A stretch of 64,000 nucleotides of DNA from Algorimicrobium echini (GTDB lineage Bacteria; Bacteroidota; Bacteroidia; Flavobacteriales; Flavobacteriaceae): NCBI RefSeq assembly GCF_900115185.1, contig NZ_FOVN01000001.1:1240001-1304000 (forward strand). The letters run 5' to 3'. The translations under genes were made by a program, and so were the position numbers. A model generated the notes under the pieces. It worked only from the letters and a program-made list of their open reading frames with translations, did not search any database and was not told the DNA's origin. This document shows positions 18,883 to 28,744 of the stretch, piece after piece (positions within the stretch are counted from its first letter, which is position 1; each line of letters begins with the position of its first letter).

Positions 18883-19003
18883 GTTATCAAGAAAGGTGGA
18901 GGGATTAGACCCGTTGAAGCCTTAGCAACCCTTTGTTCTATACAAAGAAGGTGCTACATTCTACTTAATTTTTAATTCATTTATTAGAAATTGGATAGAT
19001 AAC
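18883..19003 (+). ncRNA. SAM-I riboswitch (S-box)
   Basis: The S-box core is directly readable: ATCAAGAAAGGTGGAGGGA, then ACCCGTTGAAGCCTTAGCAAC and GAAGGTGCTACATTCT. The closing stem P1 pairs GTTATC (18883-18888) with GATAAC (18998-19003). The P3 hairpin is CTTTG-TTCTATA-CAAAG, directly after GCAACC. SAM-I aptamers bind S-adenosylmethionine and shut down methionine genes when it is abundant. Here it heads the transsulfuration/homoserine dehydrogenase/MetH/MetF gene set. Confidence 0.95.
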
Positions 19004-19008
19004 ACAAA

Positions 19009-19044
19009 CGAAATTACTCATCTGTAATTCGATTTTTTCTTTTT
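19009..19044 (+). terminator. Probable expression-platform terminator of the SAM riboswitch
   Basis: CGAAATTAC pairs with GTAATTCG (one bulged base) and is followed by a U-rich tract, ATTTTTTCTTTTT. It lies six bases after the P1 stem, where a SAM-dependent terminator is expected. I did not identify the competing antiterminator with certainty. Confidence 0.6.
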
Positions 19045-19128
19045 AACATTTTTCTATTAGGTACGCTTCCAAACGAAGCCTATTTGACTTTTGGTTTAAT
19101 CATTTATTAACTCAAAAAAATTAGAAAA

Positions 19129-20298
19129 ATGAGTGCAACAAAAATTATCCATTCCATTCCTAGTGATCCATTAACGGGTGCTATTTCGGTACCAGTGTAC
19201 CAAACATCAACATTTATTCAGGAGGCTCCTGGTGTCAACAAAGGCTTTGATTATGCTCGAAGCAACAACCCAACTCGTAAAGTTTTAGAAGATGTCGTAG
19301 CCCAATTAGAGGCTGGACATTCTGGCTTTGCATTTTCTACAGGGTTAGCAGCAATAGATGCAGTGTTAAAATTATTGACCCATGGCGATGAGATTGTAGC
19401 TGTAGATGATATTTATGGTGGTGCCTATCGTTTATTTACCCATGTTTATGAAAAGTTAGGTGTTAAAATTAATTATGTCGATACAACCAATCCTGACAAT
19501 GTAGCAAATGCCATTAGTAGTAAAACGAAATTGATATGGATTGAATCGCCAACCAACCCAACCTTGAAAGTTTCCGATATTCAGGAAATTGCAAAAATTG
19601 CCAAAAGTATTGGTGCTTATTTGGTGGTTGATAATACATTTGCTAGTCCCATTGCGCAACAACCACTTAAATTAGGTGCTGATATTGTTATCCATAGCGG
19701 CACTAAATATATTGGTGGACACTCCGATTTAGTGGCTGGTTTAGTCGTTACAAAAACACCTGAATTATCAGAAAAAATTAAATTTGTTCAAAATGCTTCG
19801 GGCGGTGTTTTGGGGCCTTGGGACTGTTTTCTTACTATTAGAGGTATCGAAACCTTGGAACTTCGTTATAAAAAGCAATGTGAAAACGCCTTTGCTGTTG
19901 CGGCATTTTTGGTCAATCATCCGGCAGTTCAAGACGTGTATTTTCCTGGTTTGGTAACCCATAAAAATCACGAAATAGCTAAACGTCAACAAAATGGTTT
20001 ATTTGGAGGAATTGTTTCCTTTTCTTTAAAAGAAGATACGCAAGAAGCTGCCAATCAATTTGTAACAAGTACAAATTATTTCAAATTAGCAGAAAGTTTA
20101 GGAGGTGTTAAAAGCTTGCTTTGTCATCCACCGCAAATGACGCATGCCTCGGTACCACGTGAACGCCGTTTACAAGCTGGAATTAAAGATTCTTTAATTC
20201 GTTTATCCTGTGGTATTGAAGACGCTGAAGATTTAATAACTGATTTGTCAAAAGCATTTGCTGCTGTAAAAACAACAAGAAATTATGTCAAACAGTAA
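19129..20298 (+). CDS. Transsulfuration PLP enzyme (cystathionine gamma-synthase / O-acylhomoserine sulfhydrylase type)
   Basis: Cys/Met-metabolism PLP enzyme of 389 residues. The N-terminus PLTGAISVPVYQTSTF, the central YARSNNPTR, and the PLP-lysine motif HSGTKYIGGHSDLVAG near residue 187 are all present. It would add a sulfur group (from cysteine or sulfide) to an activated homoserine, producing cystathionine or homocysteine; the family does not let me tell which. It is the first gene under the SAM-I riboswitch, which strongly supports a methionine-synthesis role. It overlaps the next gene by 14 bp, implying coupled translation. Confidence 0.92.
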   Translation: MSATKIIHSIPSDPLTGAISVPVYQTSTFIQEAPGVNKGFDYARSNNPTRKVLEDVVAQLEAGHSGFAFSTGLAAIDAVLKLLTHGDEIVAVDDIYGGAYRLFTHVYEKLGVKINYVDTTNPDNVANAISSKTKLIWIESPTNPTLKVSDIQEIAKIAKSIGAYLVVDNTFASPIAQQPLKLGADIVIHSGTKYIGGHSDLVAGLVVTKTPELSEKIKFVQNASGGVLGPWDCFLTIRGIETLELRYKKQCENAFAVAAFLVNHPAVQDVYFPGLVTHKNHEIAKRQQNGLFGGIVSFSLKEDTQEAANQFVTSTNYFKLAESLGGVKSLLCHPPQMTHASVPRERRLQAGIKDSLIRLSCGIEDAEDLITDLSKAFAAVKTTRNYVKQ

Positions 20299-21367
20299 GC
20301 ATATTCATGTAGTTATTTTCGGAATAGGAAATGTAGGAAGTACCTTAATTCAACAAATTAACATGGCACAATCCAATCTGCAATTAAAACATCAATTGCA
20401 GATTGAGATACCAATAATTACCAATTCCAAATTAGCTTTTTATAACGAGAATGGAATTGAAAATTCATGGTTAATTGATTTTGAGAAGTTTTCGGAGCCT
20501 TATAAAATTGAGGATATTATTCAATTTATTAAAGCAAAAAAAATCAAAAATGTCATTGCTATTGATGCAACAGCTAGTGTGGATTTTGTTCAAAATTATG
20601 TGCCGTTAATTGAAAACGGATTTCATATCGTTTCGGCAAATAAAGTAGCAAATACCTTGAGTTATGATTTTTATGAAGCCTTACGTCAATCGTTACGGAA
20701 GCATAACAAATCATTTTTATATGAAACCAATGTTGGTGCAGGTTTACCTATTATAGAAACCATTAAAAATTTATATAATTCTGGTGAGCATATTGCTAAA
20801 ATACGCGGTGTATTTTCAGGGTCATTAAGTTATATTTTTAATGAGTATTCAGAGTCGGACGTGTCATTTTCTAAAGTGCTTTCGCAAGCCTCCAAATTAG
20901 GCTTGACAGAGCCTGATGCACGGGAAGATTTATCAGGAAATGATGTGGCTAGAAAACTGTTAATTCTAGCTAGAGAACTCAATTTAAAAACAGAATTTCA
21001 GCAAGTGAAAATAGAGTCTCTAGTACCAAAAAAGCTAAACGGAAAAACCAATGTGCAGCAATTTAATGCGCGAGTAAAGGAGCTAGATTTGCCATTTCAA
21101 AAACGGAAAACAGCTTTGAGCAAAAATCAAGTTTTACGTTATGTTGGCGAGTTGGATGTAGTTAGGCAAACATTAGAGGTGAAATTAATTACAGAGCAGA
21201 AACAATCACCAATTGGACAACTAAAGGGAGCAGATTCCATTTTTGAAATTTTCACAGAGTCTTATGGCGAAAAGCCTTTTGTTATTCAAGGCGCTGGAGC
21301 AGGAAAAGCTGTAACAGCTAGAGGACTGTTTTCAGATATTGTAAAGTTATCTAACAGTTTAAATTAA
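20285..21367 (+). CDS. Homoserine dehydrogenase (monofunctional, methionine-operon copy)
   Basis: Reduces aspartate semialdehyde to homoserine. It has a Rossmann motif GIGNVGSTLI (residues 13-22), the catalytic-domain stretch NVGAGLPIIETI (about residue 149), GVFSGSLSYIFNEY, and the family signature GLTEPDAREDLSGNDVARKLLILAREL. At 360 residues it has neither an aspartate kinase domain nor a visible C-terminal ACT domain. Under control of the SAM riboswitch it supplies homoserine for methionine, presumably separately from a threonine-pathway enzyme elsewhere in the genome. Confidence 0.9.
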   Translation: MSNSKHIHVVIFGIGNVGSTLIQQINMAQSNLQLKHQLQIEIPIITNSKLAFYNENGIENSWLIDFEKFSEPYKIEDIIQFIKAKKIKNVIAIDATASVDFVQNYVPLIENGFHIVSANKVANTLSYDFYEALRQSLRKHNKSFLYETNVGAGLPIIETIKNLYNSGEHIAKIRGVFSGSLSYIFNEYSESDVSFSKVLSQASKLGLTEPDAREDLSGNDVARKLLILARELNLKTEFQQVKIESLVPKKLNGKTNVQQFNARVKELDLPFQKRKTALSKNQVLRYVGELDVVRQTLEVKLITEQKQSPIGQLKGADSIFEIFTESYGEKPFVIQGAGAGKAVTARGLFSDIVKLSNSLN

Positions 21368-21429
21368 TAATTTATAATGCGAAATGTTCCAATAGATGCT
21401 TTTTGGACGTTTCAGTAAAAAATAACGTT

Positions 21430-22440
21430 ATGAGCAATATAAAACAAGAAATTCAAAAACGTATTTTAGTGCTAGATGGTGCCATGGGAACCATGTTGCA
21501 ACGTTATAACTTTTCGGAAGCGGATTATCGTGGTGATCGTTTTAAAGCGTATCCAACTTCGTTAAAAGGGAATAATGATTTGTTGTCCTTAACGCAACCA
21601 CAAGCTATTGCAGAGGTGCATAGAAAATATTATGAAGCAGGTGCCGATATTGTAGAAACCAACACGTTTTCTGCAACCACGATTGGAATGGCAGATTATA
21701 ATATGGAGAATTTGGTTTATGAACTCAATTTTGAATCGGCTAAAATTGCACGGCAAGTGGCAGATGAGTTTACTAAAGTCAACCCAAGTAAACCGCGTTT
21801 TGTAGCTGGGAGTATTGGACCTACCAATCGTACCGCAAGTTTGTCGCCCGATGTCAACAGACCTGAATATCGAGCCATAACCTTTGAGGAATTACGTGTA
21901 GCTTATAAACAACAAGTGGAAGCCTTAATAGATGGTGGTGTAGATGTCTTGTTGGTTGAAACTATTTTCGATACACTGAACGCAAAAGCGGCTTTATTTG
22001 CTATTGATGAAGTTAACGTTGGGCGTAAAATGAATATCCCAATTATGGTGTCTGGAACCATTACAGATGCTTCAGGTCGTACCTTGTCTGGGCAAACAGT
22101 AGAAGCTTTTTTAAACTCTATTACACATATTCCATTGTTAAGTGTGGGTTTTAATTGTGCGCTTGGTGCAGATCAACTACAACCGTACTTACAACGTTTA
22201 GCTCATGAAACGAATGTGTTTACATCAGCACATCCTAATGCAGGTTTGCCTAATGCTTTTGGAGAATATGAACAAACTGCAAAACACATGCAAAAACTTA
22301 TTGAAAATTATTTAAAAAATGATTTAGTCAATATTATTGGAGGCTGCTGCGGTACAACGCCAGAACACATAAAAGCAATTGCAGAGGTTGCAGCTAAATA
22401 TAAACCGAGACAAACTTCCGTGCAGACTGAAACCTTTTAA
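21430..22440 (+). CDS. metH: Methionine synthase subunit: homocysteine-binding domain
   Basis: This is the N-terminal domain of cobalamin-dependent methionine synthase as a separate protein of 336 residues. DGAMGTMLQ starts the TIM barrel. The zinc ligands that activate homocysteine are present: the Cys in GFNCALGA, and the Cys pair in [13 protein letters not shown] prefer the ATG at 21430; a TTG at 21403 would add nine residues. The remaining three MetH domains are the next gene, 11 bp downstream. Together they total about 1226 residues, close to the single-chain E. coli enzyme (1227). Confidence 0.93.
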   Translation: MSNIKQEIQKRILVLDGAMGTMLQRYNFSEADYRGDRFKAYPTSLKGNNDLLSLTQPQAIAEVHRKYYEAGADIVETNTFSATTIGMADYNMENLVYELNFESAKIARQVADEFTKVNPSKPRFVAGSIGPTNRTASLSPDVNRPEYRAITFEELRVAYKQQVEALIDGGVDVLLVETIFDTLNAKAALFAIDEVNVGRKMNIPIMVSGTITDASGRTLSGQTVEAFLNSITHIPLLSVGFNCALGADQLQPYLQRLAHETNVFTSAHPNAGLPNAFGEYEQTAKHMQKLIENYLKNDLVNIIGGCCGTTPEHIKAIAEVAAKYKPRQTSVQTETF

Positions 22441-22451
22441 CACAAATAACC

Positions 22452-25124
22452 ATGAAGAAACATAGATATTTGAGGTTATCTGGATTAGAACCGCTTGTAG
22501 TTACACCAGAAAGCAATTTTATTAATGTAGGTGAACGTACTAACGTTACAGGATCACGTAAGTTTTTACGACTTATTAAAGACGGAAAATTTGATGAAGC
22601 TTTAAATGTAGCTCGCGATCAAGTGGAAGGTGGAGCGCAAATTCTAGATGTTAATATGGACGAAGGAATGTTGGATGGTAAATACGCCATGATAACATTC
22701 TTAAATCTCATAGCTTCAGAGCCTGATATTGCCAAAATTCCAATAATGATTGATAGTTCTAAATGGGAAATTATTGAAGCAGGCTTGCAAGTGGTTCAAG
22801 GAAAATCGGTTGTGAATTCTATAAGTTTGAAAGAAGGCGAAACCGAATTTGTACGCCAAGCAACTTTAGTTAAGCGGTATGGCGCTGCAGTTATTATAAT
22901 GGCATTTGATGAGGTTGGACAAGCCGATACTTATGAACGACGTATTGAAATTTGTAAGCGATCCTATGATATCTTAATCCATCAAGTAGGTTTTCCAGCA
23001 GAAGATATCATTTTCGATCCTAATATTTTTCCTGTAGCAACAGGAATGGATGAACACCGTTTAAATGCTTTAGATTTTTTCCAAGCTACAAAATGGATAC
23101 GTGAAAATTTACCTCATGCTAATGTATCAGGAGGTGTGAGCAATGTGTCGTTTTCATTTCGCGGCAATACGGTTGTACGTGAAGCTATAAATTCAGCTTT
23201 TTTATACCATGCCATTCAACATGGTATGACCATGGGAATTGTAAATCCAACACTTTTAGAAGTATATGATAACATTCCAAAGACGTTGCTAAAACGTGTT
23301 GAAGATGTGTTATTTAATAAACGAGAGGACGCTACTGAACGGCTTTTAGATTTTGCAGAAACGGTAAAAGATGATAAAAAAGCTGATGTGGCTAAAGTTT
23401 TAGAGTGGCGAAGTTACCCACTACAAGAACGTATTACGCATAGTTTAGTAAAAGGTATAGACACCTTCATTATTGACGATATTGAACAAGCACGTCAAGA
23501 ATCAGAAAAGCCAATTCAAGTAATTGAAGGCCACTTAATGATTGGAATGAATGTGGTTGGCGATTTATTTGGAAGTGGTAAAATGTTTTTACCACAAGTT
23601 GTTAAATCGGCTCGGGTTATGAAAAAAGCCGTCGCATATTTACAGCCGTTTATTGAAGCAGAAAAAGATGGAAAACAAGAATTTGCTGGACGTGTTTTAA
23701 TGGCTACCGTAAAAGGTGATGTTCATGATATTGGAAAAAATATAGTGAGTGTCGTTCTAGGTTGTAATAATTATGAGATTATTGATTTAGGTGTTATGGT
23801 ATCGCCCGAAAAAATTATAGAAACCGCTATTGCTGAAAATGTTGATATTATTGGATTAAGTGGTTTAATTACACCCTCTTTAGATGAAATGGTATATGTA
23901 TCAAAAGAGTTACAAAAACGAAACATAACCATCCCATTATTAATCGGTGGTGCTACCACATCACGTGCACATTCGGCTGTAAAAATTGCACCCAATTACA
24001 GTCACACTACCGTTCATGTTAATGATGCATCTAGAGCTGTTACCGTTGTTGGTAATTTATTACAGCAAGACAATAAGGTTTATAAGAAACAGATTCGTGA
24101 AGAATATGACAAATTCCGTGAACAATTTTTAAAACGTGGTAAACAGAAAGATTATATCACGATTGAAGAAGCTCGTAAACGTAAGTTTCAAATAGATTGG
24201 AATACCACGGAAATAATAAAACCAAAACAATTGGGTGTTCAGGTAATAAACCATTTTGATATTGCCAAATTGGAACCATTTATAGATTGGAGTCCATTTT
24301 TTAGGAGTTGGGATTTACACGGCAAGTTTCCAAATATCTTAACAGATGAGCTGGTTGGAGAGCAAGCTGCCGAGTTGTTTGCAGATGCACAGGCCTTATT
24401 AAAACGTGTGTTTAATGAAAAACTGTTAAAAGCGAAAGCTGTTTTCGGTTTGTTTCCTGCCAATGCAGTAAATGATGATGATATTGAAGTAGATAATAAG
24501 CATCAATCGGATGTTTTTACTTTTTTAACACTTCGTCAGCAATTAGAAAAACGGCCTGGAGTACCAAATATGGCTTTAGCCGATTTTATTGCGCCAAAAG
24601 ATTCCGGAAAACAAGATTATATGGGCTGTTTTTGTGTTTGTGCAGGTTTTGGAACAGCTGAATTAGCCAAGCAATTTGAAGAAGAAAATGATGATTATAA
24701 TGCCATCATGATAAAAGCATTGGCTGATCGGTTAGCGGAAGCTTTTGCCGAATATTTACACAAAGAAATCCGTACAAATTTTTGGGGTTATGCAGATCAA
24801 GAAACCTTAAGCAATGAGGAGTTGATTAAAGAGGCCTATCATGGTATTCGTCCTGCTCCTGGATACCCAGCGTGTCCAGATCATTTGGAAAAAAGAACCA
24901 TTTGGAAACTGCTAAAGGTTCAAGAAACTATTGGAGTGGAATTAACGGATAGTTTGGCTATGTGGCCAGCAGCTAGTGTCTCTGGGTATTATTTTGGAAA
25001 TAAAAATGCTAAATATTTTGGATTGGGTAAAATAACACCCGATCAATTAAAGGATTATGCCAAAAGACGTGGAATAAGTAATGAGGAAGCAGAAAAATGG
25101 TTGCGCCCAAGTATGGCTGATTAG
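22452..25124 (+). CDS. metH: Methionine synthase subunit: folate, cobalamin and reactivation domains
   Basis: Transfers the methyl group from methyltetrahydrofolate via cobalamin to homocysteine held by the partner subunit. Order: pterin-binding barrel ([16 protein letters not shown] at residue 23 onwards), a cap region, the B12-binding domain with the cobalamin-ligating DVHDIGKN motif (D-x-H-x-x-G, near residue 424), and the C-terminal AdoMet activation domain with [12 protein letters not shown] (near residue 803). At 890 residues no domain looks damaged. It has the same orientation as the homocysteine-binding subunit, 11 bp away, so the pair is a cotranscribed split enzyme. Confidence 0.95.
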   Translation: MKKHRYLRLSGLEPLVVTPESNFINVGERTNVTGSRKFLRLIKDGKFDEALNVARDQVEGGAQILDVNMDEGMLDGKYAMITFLNLIASEPDIAKIPIMIDSSKWEIIEAGLQVVQGKSVVNSISLKEGETEFVRQATLVKRYGAAVIIMAFDEVGQADTYERRIEICKRSYDILIHQVGFPAEDIIFDPNIFPVATGMDEHRLNALDFFQATKWIRENLPHANVSGGVSNVSFSFRGNTVVREAINSAFLYHAIQHGMTMGIVNPTLLEVYDNIPKTLLKRVEDVLFNKREDATERLLDFAETVKDDKKADVAKVLEWRSYPLQERITHSLVKGIDTFIIDDIEQARQESEKPIQVIEGHLMIGMNVVGDLFGSGKMFLPQVVKSARVMKKAVAYLQPFIEAEKDGKQEFAGRVLMATVKGDVHDIGKNIVSVVLGCNNYEIIDLGVMVSPEKIIETAIAENVDIIGLSGLITPSLDEMVYVSKELQKRNITIPLLIGGATTSRAHSAVKIAPNYSHTTVHVNDASRAVTVVGNLLQQDNKVYKKQIREEYDKFREQFLKRGKQKDYITIEEARKRKFQIDWNTTEIIKPKQLGVQVINHFDIAKLEPFIDWSPFFRSWDLHGKFPNILTDELVGEQAAELFADAQALLKRVFNEKLLKAKAVFGLFPANAVNDDDIEVDNKHQSDVFTFLTLRQQLEKRPGVPNMALADFIAPKDSGKQDYMGCFCVCAGFGTAELAKQFEEENDDYNAIMIKALADRLAEAFAEYLHKEIRTNFWGYADQETLSNEELIKEAYHGIRPAPGYPACPDHLEKRTIWKLLKVQETIGVELTDSLAMWPAASVSGYYFGNKNAKYFGLGKITPDQLKDYAKRRGISNEEAEKWLRPSMAD

Positions 25125-25312
25125 TAAGATAATAATAACATACTTTTTACATCAATTCATGTAATGCAGCCAAAAAGTATTTGTCTGTATCGCTAATACG
25201 TAAGAGATAAAATGAGGCTCTTAAATAACGCATAAATAAAAAATAAAATATGAACAAGCTACAGAAGATTATCAATCTGAAGCAAAAAATGAGATTCCTA
25301 ATGTCATAGGAA
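25125..25312. other. Short intergenic region with coding-like remnants
   Basis: No intact gene. On the plus strand about 30 sense codons preceding a stop inside metF read like protein (for example DYQSEAKNEIPNVIG) but have no start. On the minus strand a frame ending at 25147 reads SFYLLRISDTDKYFLA and also looks protein-like, but its upstream part runs antisense through metF. These may be ends of decayed genes. Confidence 0.3.
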
Positions 25313-26275
25313 ATGAATATGAAAGTAACCGAACATATTAAGCAAGCCAAAGGGAGTACCCAGTTTTCTTTTGAAATTTTACCGCCTTTAAAAGGACAAA
25401 ATGTGCAATCTATTTTTAATAATATTGACCCGTTAATGGAGTTTAATCCGCCATTTATTGATGTCACCTATCATAGAGAAGAATATGTGTATAAGGAATT
25501 AGAAAATGGATTGCTTAAGAAACAAGTTGTTAAAAAACGACCAGGAACTGTTGGCATTTGTGCCGCTATTCAGAATAAATATCAAGTAGATGCTATTCCG
25601 CACATTTTATGTGGTGGTTTTACTAAAGAAGACACAGAAAACTTTCTAATAGATCTGGATTTTTTAGGTATCGATAATGTCATGGCTTTACGTGGTGATG
25701 CCGTAAAAAGCGATGTCTATTTTAAACCCGAAAAGGAAGGTCATGCTTATGCTAGTGAATTGGTTGCGCAAATTGAAGCTTTAAATAAAGGGCAATATTT
25801 AGATGAGGAATTGCTCAATGTTTCCAAAACCGACTTTTGTATTGGTGTTGGCGGCTACCCTGAAAAGCACATGGAAGCGCCTAGTCTGGATCGGGATATT
25901 CAATTTTTAAAGCATAAAATTGAAAATGGCGCCACCTATATTGTAACACAAATGTTTTTTGACAATCAAAAGTATTTTGATTTTGTAGATAAGTGTCGTA
26001 AGGCTGGAATTACAGTGCCCATAATTCCGGGTTTAAAGCCTATCGCTACCAAAAAACAATTAAATATAATTCCGCATCGGTTTCATGTAGATTTACCTGA
26101 AAGCTTGATTTTAGAAATTATTAAATGCAAGACAAATGAGCAGGTAAAACAGGTTGGAATTGAATGGTGTATTCAACAATCACAAGTATTGAAACAAGCA
26201 AATATTCCAGTGCTCCATTATTATTCTATGGGTAAAAGTGATAATATTAAAACAATAGCTTCCAGCGTATTTTAA
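25313..26275 (+). CDS. metF: 5,10-methylenetetrahydrofolate reductase
   Basis: FAD-dependent reduction of methylene-THF to methyl-THF, the methyl donor for the MetH pair just upstream. Key stretches: FSFEILPPLKG near residue 18, PPFIDVTYHREEY near residue 45 (folate-site region), VMALRGD near residue 118 (FAD site), and YIVTQMFFDNQKYFDF near residue 203. At 320 residues it has normal bacterial length, without the regulatory domain of eukaryotes. ATG at 25313, or at 25319 two codons in. It is separated from metH by 188 bp, so it may be at the end of the riboswitch operon or separately transcribed. Confidence 0.95.
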   Translation: MNMKVTEHIKQAKGSTQFSFEILPPLKGQNVQSIFNNIDPLMEFNPPFIDVTYHREEYVYKELENGLLKKQVVKKRPGTVGICAAIQNKYQVDAIPHILCGGFTKEDTENFLIDLDFLGIDNVMALRGDAVKSDVYFKPEKEGHAYASELVAQIEALNKGQYLDEELLNVSKTDFCIGVGGYPEKHMEAPSLDRDIQFLKHKIENGATYIVTQMFFDNQKYFDFVDKCRKAGITVPIIPGLKPIATKKQLNIIPHRFHVDLPESLILEIIKCKTNEQVKQVGIEWCIQQSQVLKQANIPVLHYYSMGKSDNIKTIASSVF

Positions 26276-26316
26276 TAAATTTGATATAATTCTCTTTTTA
26301 ATACTTGCTTATAGCT

Positions 26317-26324
26317 TATTTTTG
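26317..26324 (+). promoter_or_regulatory. Candidate -7 promoter box for the aminotransferase gene
   Basis: TATTTTTG matches TAnnTTTG and lies 22 bp before the ATG, implying a very short leader. The -33 region has only T residues (26295-26297). Confidence 0.5.
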
Positions 26325-26345
26325 CAAAAATAGTAACTTATACAC

Positions 26346-27605
26346 ATGAAAACATCCAAATTAGCTGAAGGTTTAAAAGGTTCTGAAATCATTAAAATTG
26401 CAGGTGAAGTTACCGCATTAAAAGCACAAGGCGAGGTCGTTTATAACCAAACTATAGGCGATTTTGATTCCAGTATTTTTCCAATTCCAGATGAGTTGAA
26501 AACTGAAATTGTTTCGGCTTACAATGATAACCAAACCAATTATCCGCAGGCAAATGGTATGGAAGCCTTACGTGTAAGTGTGTCTAATTACTTGTCAAGA
26601 AATTTAAAATTAGACTATTCAAAAGACGAAATCTTAATTTCTGGAGGAGCAAGACCTTTAATTTTTGCCGTTTACCAAACTATTTTAGATTTGGAAGATA
26701 CCGTTTTGTATCCAGTTCCTTCATGGAATAATGATGCCTATACCTATTTGTCGCGAAACAAGTCTGTCATTTTAGAAACCAAGGTTGAAAATAACTTTAT
26801 GCCCACAGCTTCAGATATTAAACCACATATTCAACAGGTTAATTTAATTGCTTTATGTTCGCCATTAAACCCTACAGGAACAACGTTTACTAAAGAAGCG
26901 CTTTTGGAAATTTCAGAATTGGTAGTTGAAGAAAACAAGCGTCGTGCCTCTTTAAATGAAAAACCACTTTACCTACTGTATGATCAAATTTATTGGCAAT
27001 TAACTTATGGAGAGACCATTCATTACAATCCTGTGGAGCTGGTTCCTGAAATGCGAGATTTCACCATTTTTATTGATGGAATTTCTAAAGCATTTGCTGC
27101 TACTGGTGTTCGTGTTGGTTGGGCTTTTGGGCCTGTACATGTAATTAATAAAATGAAAGCCTTATTGAGCCATATTGGTGCTTGGGCTCCCAAAGCCGAA
27201 CAATTGGCAACGGCTTCGTATTTAAATCAGACAGAAGTGGTTCAAGGCTATTTAACACATATTAAAACCGAATTGAATGATAGGTTAGTTTTATTCTACC
27301 AAGGTTTTAATGCTTTACAAACTAAAGGGTTTCCTGTACGTGCTATTCAGCCTGAAGCCGCATTGTATTTAACGGTTCAGTTTGATTTAATAGGAAAAAC
27401 AACGCAAGAAGGGACAACCCTTAAAACCATTCAAGAGGTTACTAGTTTTTTATTGCATGAGGCCAAATTAGCCATTGTGCCTTTTTATGCCTTTGGAACA
27501 TCAACAGATTCCAATTGGTTCAGACTATCGGTAGGAACAGCAAAAAAAGAAGATATTGATACGGTTTTTGAACTGCTAGAAAATGCACTTCAGAAATTAA
27601 AGTAA
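26346..27605 (+). CDS. PLP-dependent class I/II aminotransferase
   Basis: Fold type I aminotransferase of 419 residues. The substrate-binding stretch NYPQANGMEALR, the CSPLNPTGTTF motif near residue 177, the YDQIYWQL motif (Asp binding the PLP nitrogen) and the PLP-lysine motif DGISKAFAATGVRVGW near residue 243 are all clear. The amino donor cannot be deduced; the sequence looks like the aspartate/alanine/aromatic group. It appears to have its own promoter and is not clearly tied to the methionine genes upstream. Confidence 0.9.
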   Translation: MKTSKLAEGLKGSEIIKIAGEVTALKAQGEVVYNQTIGDFDSSIFPIPDELKTEIVSAYNDNQTNYPQANGMEALRVSVSNYLSRNLKLDYSKDEILISGGARPLIFAVYQTILDLEDTVLYPVPSWNNDAYTYLSRNKSVILETKVENNFMPTASDIKPHIQQVNLIALCSPLNPTGTTFTKEALLEISELVVEENKRRASLNEKPLYLLYDQIYWQLTYGETIHYNPVELVPEMRDFTIFIDGISKAFAATGVRVGWAFGPVHVINKMKALLSHIGAWAPKAEQLATASYLNQTEVVQGYLTHIKTELNDRLVLFYQGFNALQTKGFPVRAIQPEAALYLTVQFDLIGKTTQEGTTLKTIQEVTSFLLHEAKLAIVPFYAFGTSTDSNWFRLSVGTAKKEDIDTVFELLENALQKLK

Positions 27606-27625
27606 GATGCTTTTAAGAAATTACA

Positions 27626-27633
27626 TACATTTG
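27626..27633 (+). promoter_or_regulatory. Candidate -7 promoter box for the lipid A deacylase-like gene
   Basis: TACATTTG is a perfect TAnnTTTG, 17 bp before the ATG at 27650. It would give an almost leaderless mRNA. No clear -33 TTG. Confidence 0.5.
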
Positions 27634-27649
27634 CGCCACAAGTTTTAGA

Positions 27650-28741
27650 ATGAAGCACCTGTTTACTTTTTTATGTTGTATTGGTTTTGCTACGCTTTTG
27701 GCACAAGATAAACCCACGGATTCCTATTTCGACTTAAATTATTTTAAGGGAAATATAGCACTTCATAATAATGATATTTTACACCTTATTAAAGGACATC
27801 CAGAAGGTTTTATATTAAGTTGGAACAAAAAAACTTTTGGTAATGAAGATTGGGAACAACGCTATGGTTATCCAGATTATGGTGTGTCATTCGCTTACCA
27901 GAATTTAAAGAATGATGTTTTAGGAACCAATTACTCATTGTATGCACATTATAATTTCTATTTTTTAAAACGAAATTTAATGTTGCGTATTGGACAGGGT
28001 TTGGGTTATACAACCAATCCGTATGACAAAATAGAAAATCCCAGAAATAATGCCTTTGGAACGTCGCTTTTAAGTAGCACTTATTTAATGTTGAACTATA
28101 AACGCGAACGGATTTTTGATAAGTTCGGTTTACAAGCTGGTTTTAGTTTAATTCATTATTCCAATGCCAACGTGAAAGCGCCAAATACCAGTGTCAACTC
28201 CATTACGTTTAATTTAGGGGTTACCTACAATCTAGATGAAGAAGATTCTGAATACCAATACACCATTACCAAAGAAAAGTTTACGGAACGCATTAAGTAT
28301 AACATTGCTTTTAGAAGCGGAATTAATGAAAGTGATGTAGTAGGAAGTGGTCAATTTCCATTCTACATTGTTTCAGCTTATGCAGATAAACGTTTAGGGC
28401 ATAAAAGTGCCATTCAGTTTGGAGCTGATGTGTTTTTCTCTAAATTTTTAGAAGAATTAATTTACTATAAATCCGTTTCGTTTCCCGAAGAGGATGTTAC
28501 AGGTGATGAAGATTGGAAGCGCGTTGGATTATTTGTAGGTCACGAATTATTTATTAATAAAATGTCCATTGAAACGCAACTGGGCTATTATGTGTACTAT
28601 CCGTATGATTTTGAAGGACAAACCTACATTCGTATTGGATTGAAACGTTATTTTGGAAAAAAATGGTTTGGTGCATTAACTTTAAAATCTCATGGCGCTA
28701 AAGCCGAAGCTGTTGAATTTGGTGTCGGAATCAGATTGTAA
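27650..28741 (+). CDS. PagL-like acyloxyacyl hydrolase / lipid A deacylase (outer membrane)
   Basis: Predicted outer-membrane beta-barrel enzyme of 363 residues with a signal peptide (about 1-19, ending TLLAQ). The stretch SLIHYSNANVKAPNTS near residue 167 matches the PagL catalytic pattern H-x-S followed by N-A and a Pro-Asn pair. Such enzymes remove an acyl chain from lipid A. The barrel is longer than PagL proper (about 150 residues): it has an N-terminal extension and several extra strands, as in other Bacteroidota members. It is followed four bases later by a DUF2807 lipoprotein, probably cotranscribed. Confidence 0.82.
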   Translation: MKHLFTFLCCIGFATLLAQDKPTDSYFDLNYFKGNIALHNNDILHLIKGHPEGFILSWNKKTFGNEDWEQRYGYPDYGVSFAYQNLKNDVLGTNYSLYAHYNFYFLKRNLMLRIGQGLGYTTNPYDKIENPRNNAFGTSLLSSTYLMLNYKRERIFDKFGLQAGFSLIHYSNANVKAPNTSVNSITFNLGVTYNLDEEDSEYQYTITKEKFTERIKYNIAFRSGINESDVVGSGQFPFYIVSAYADKRLGHKSAIQFGADVFFSKFLEELIYYKSVSFPEEDVTGDEDWKRVGLFVGHELFINKMSIETQLGYYVYYPYDFEGQTYIRIGLKRYFGKKWFGALTLKSHGAKAEAVEFGVGIRL

Positions 28742-28744
28742 TTT

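Noticed and set aside
25147-25467. 106-codon minus-strand frame between metH and metF
   Set aside because: More than half of it is antisense to metF. Only its last codons look protein-like, so I record the stretch as possible debris, not a gene.
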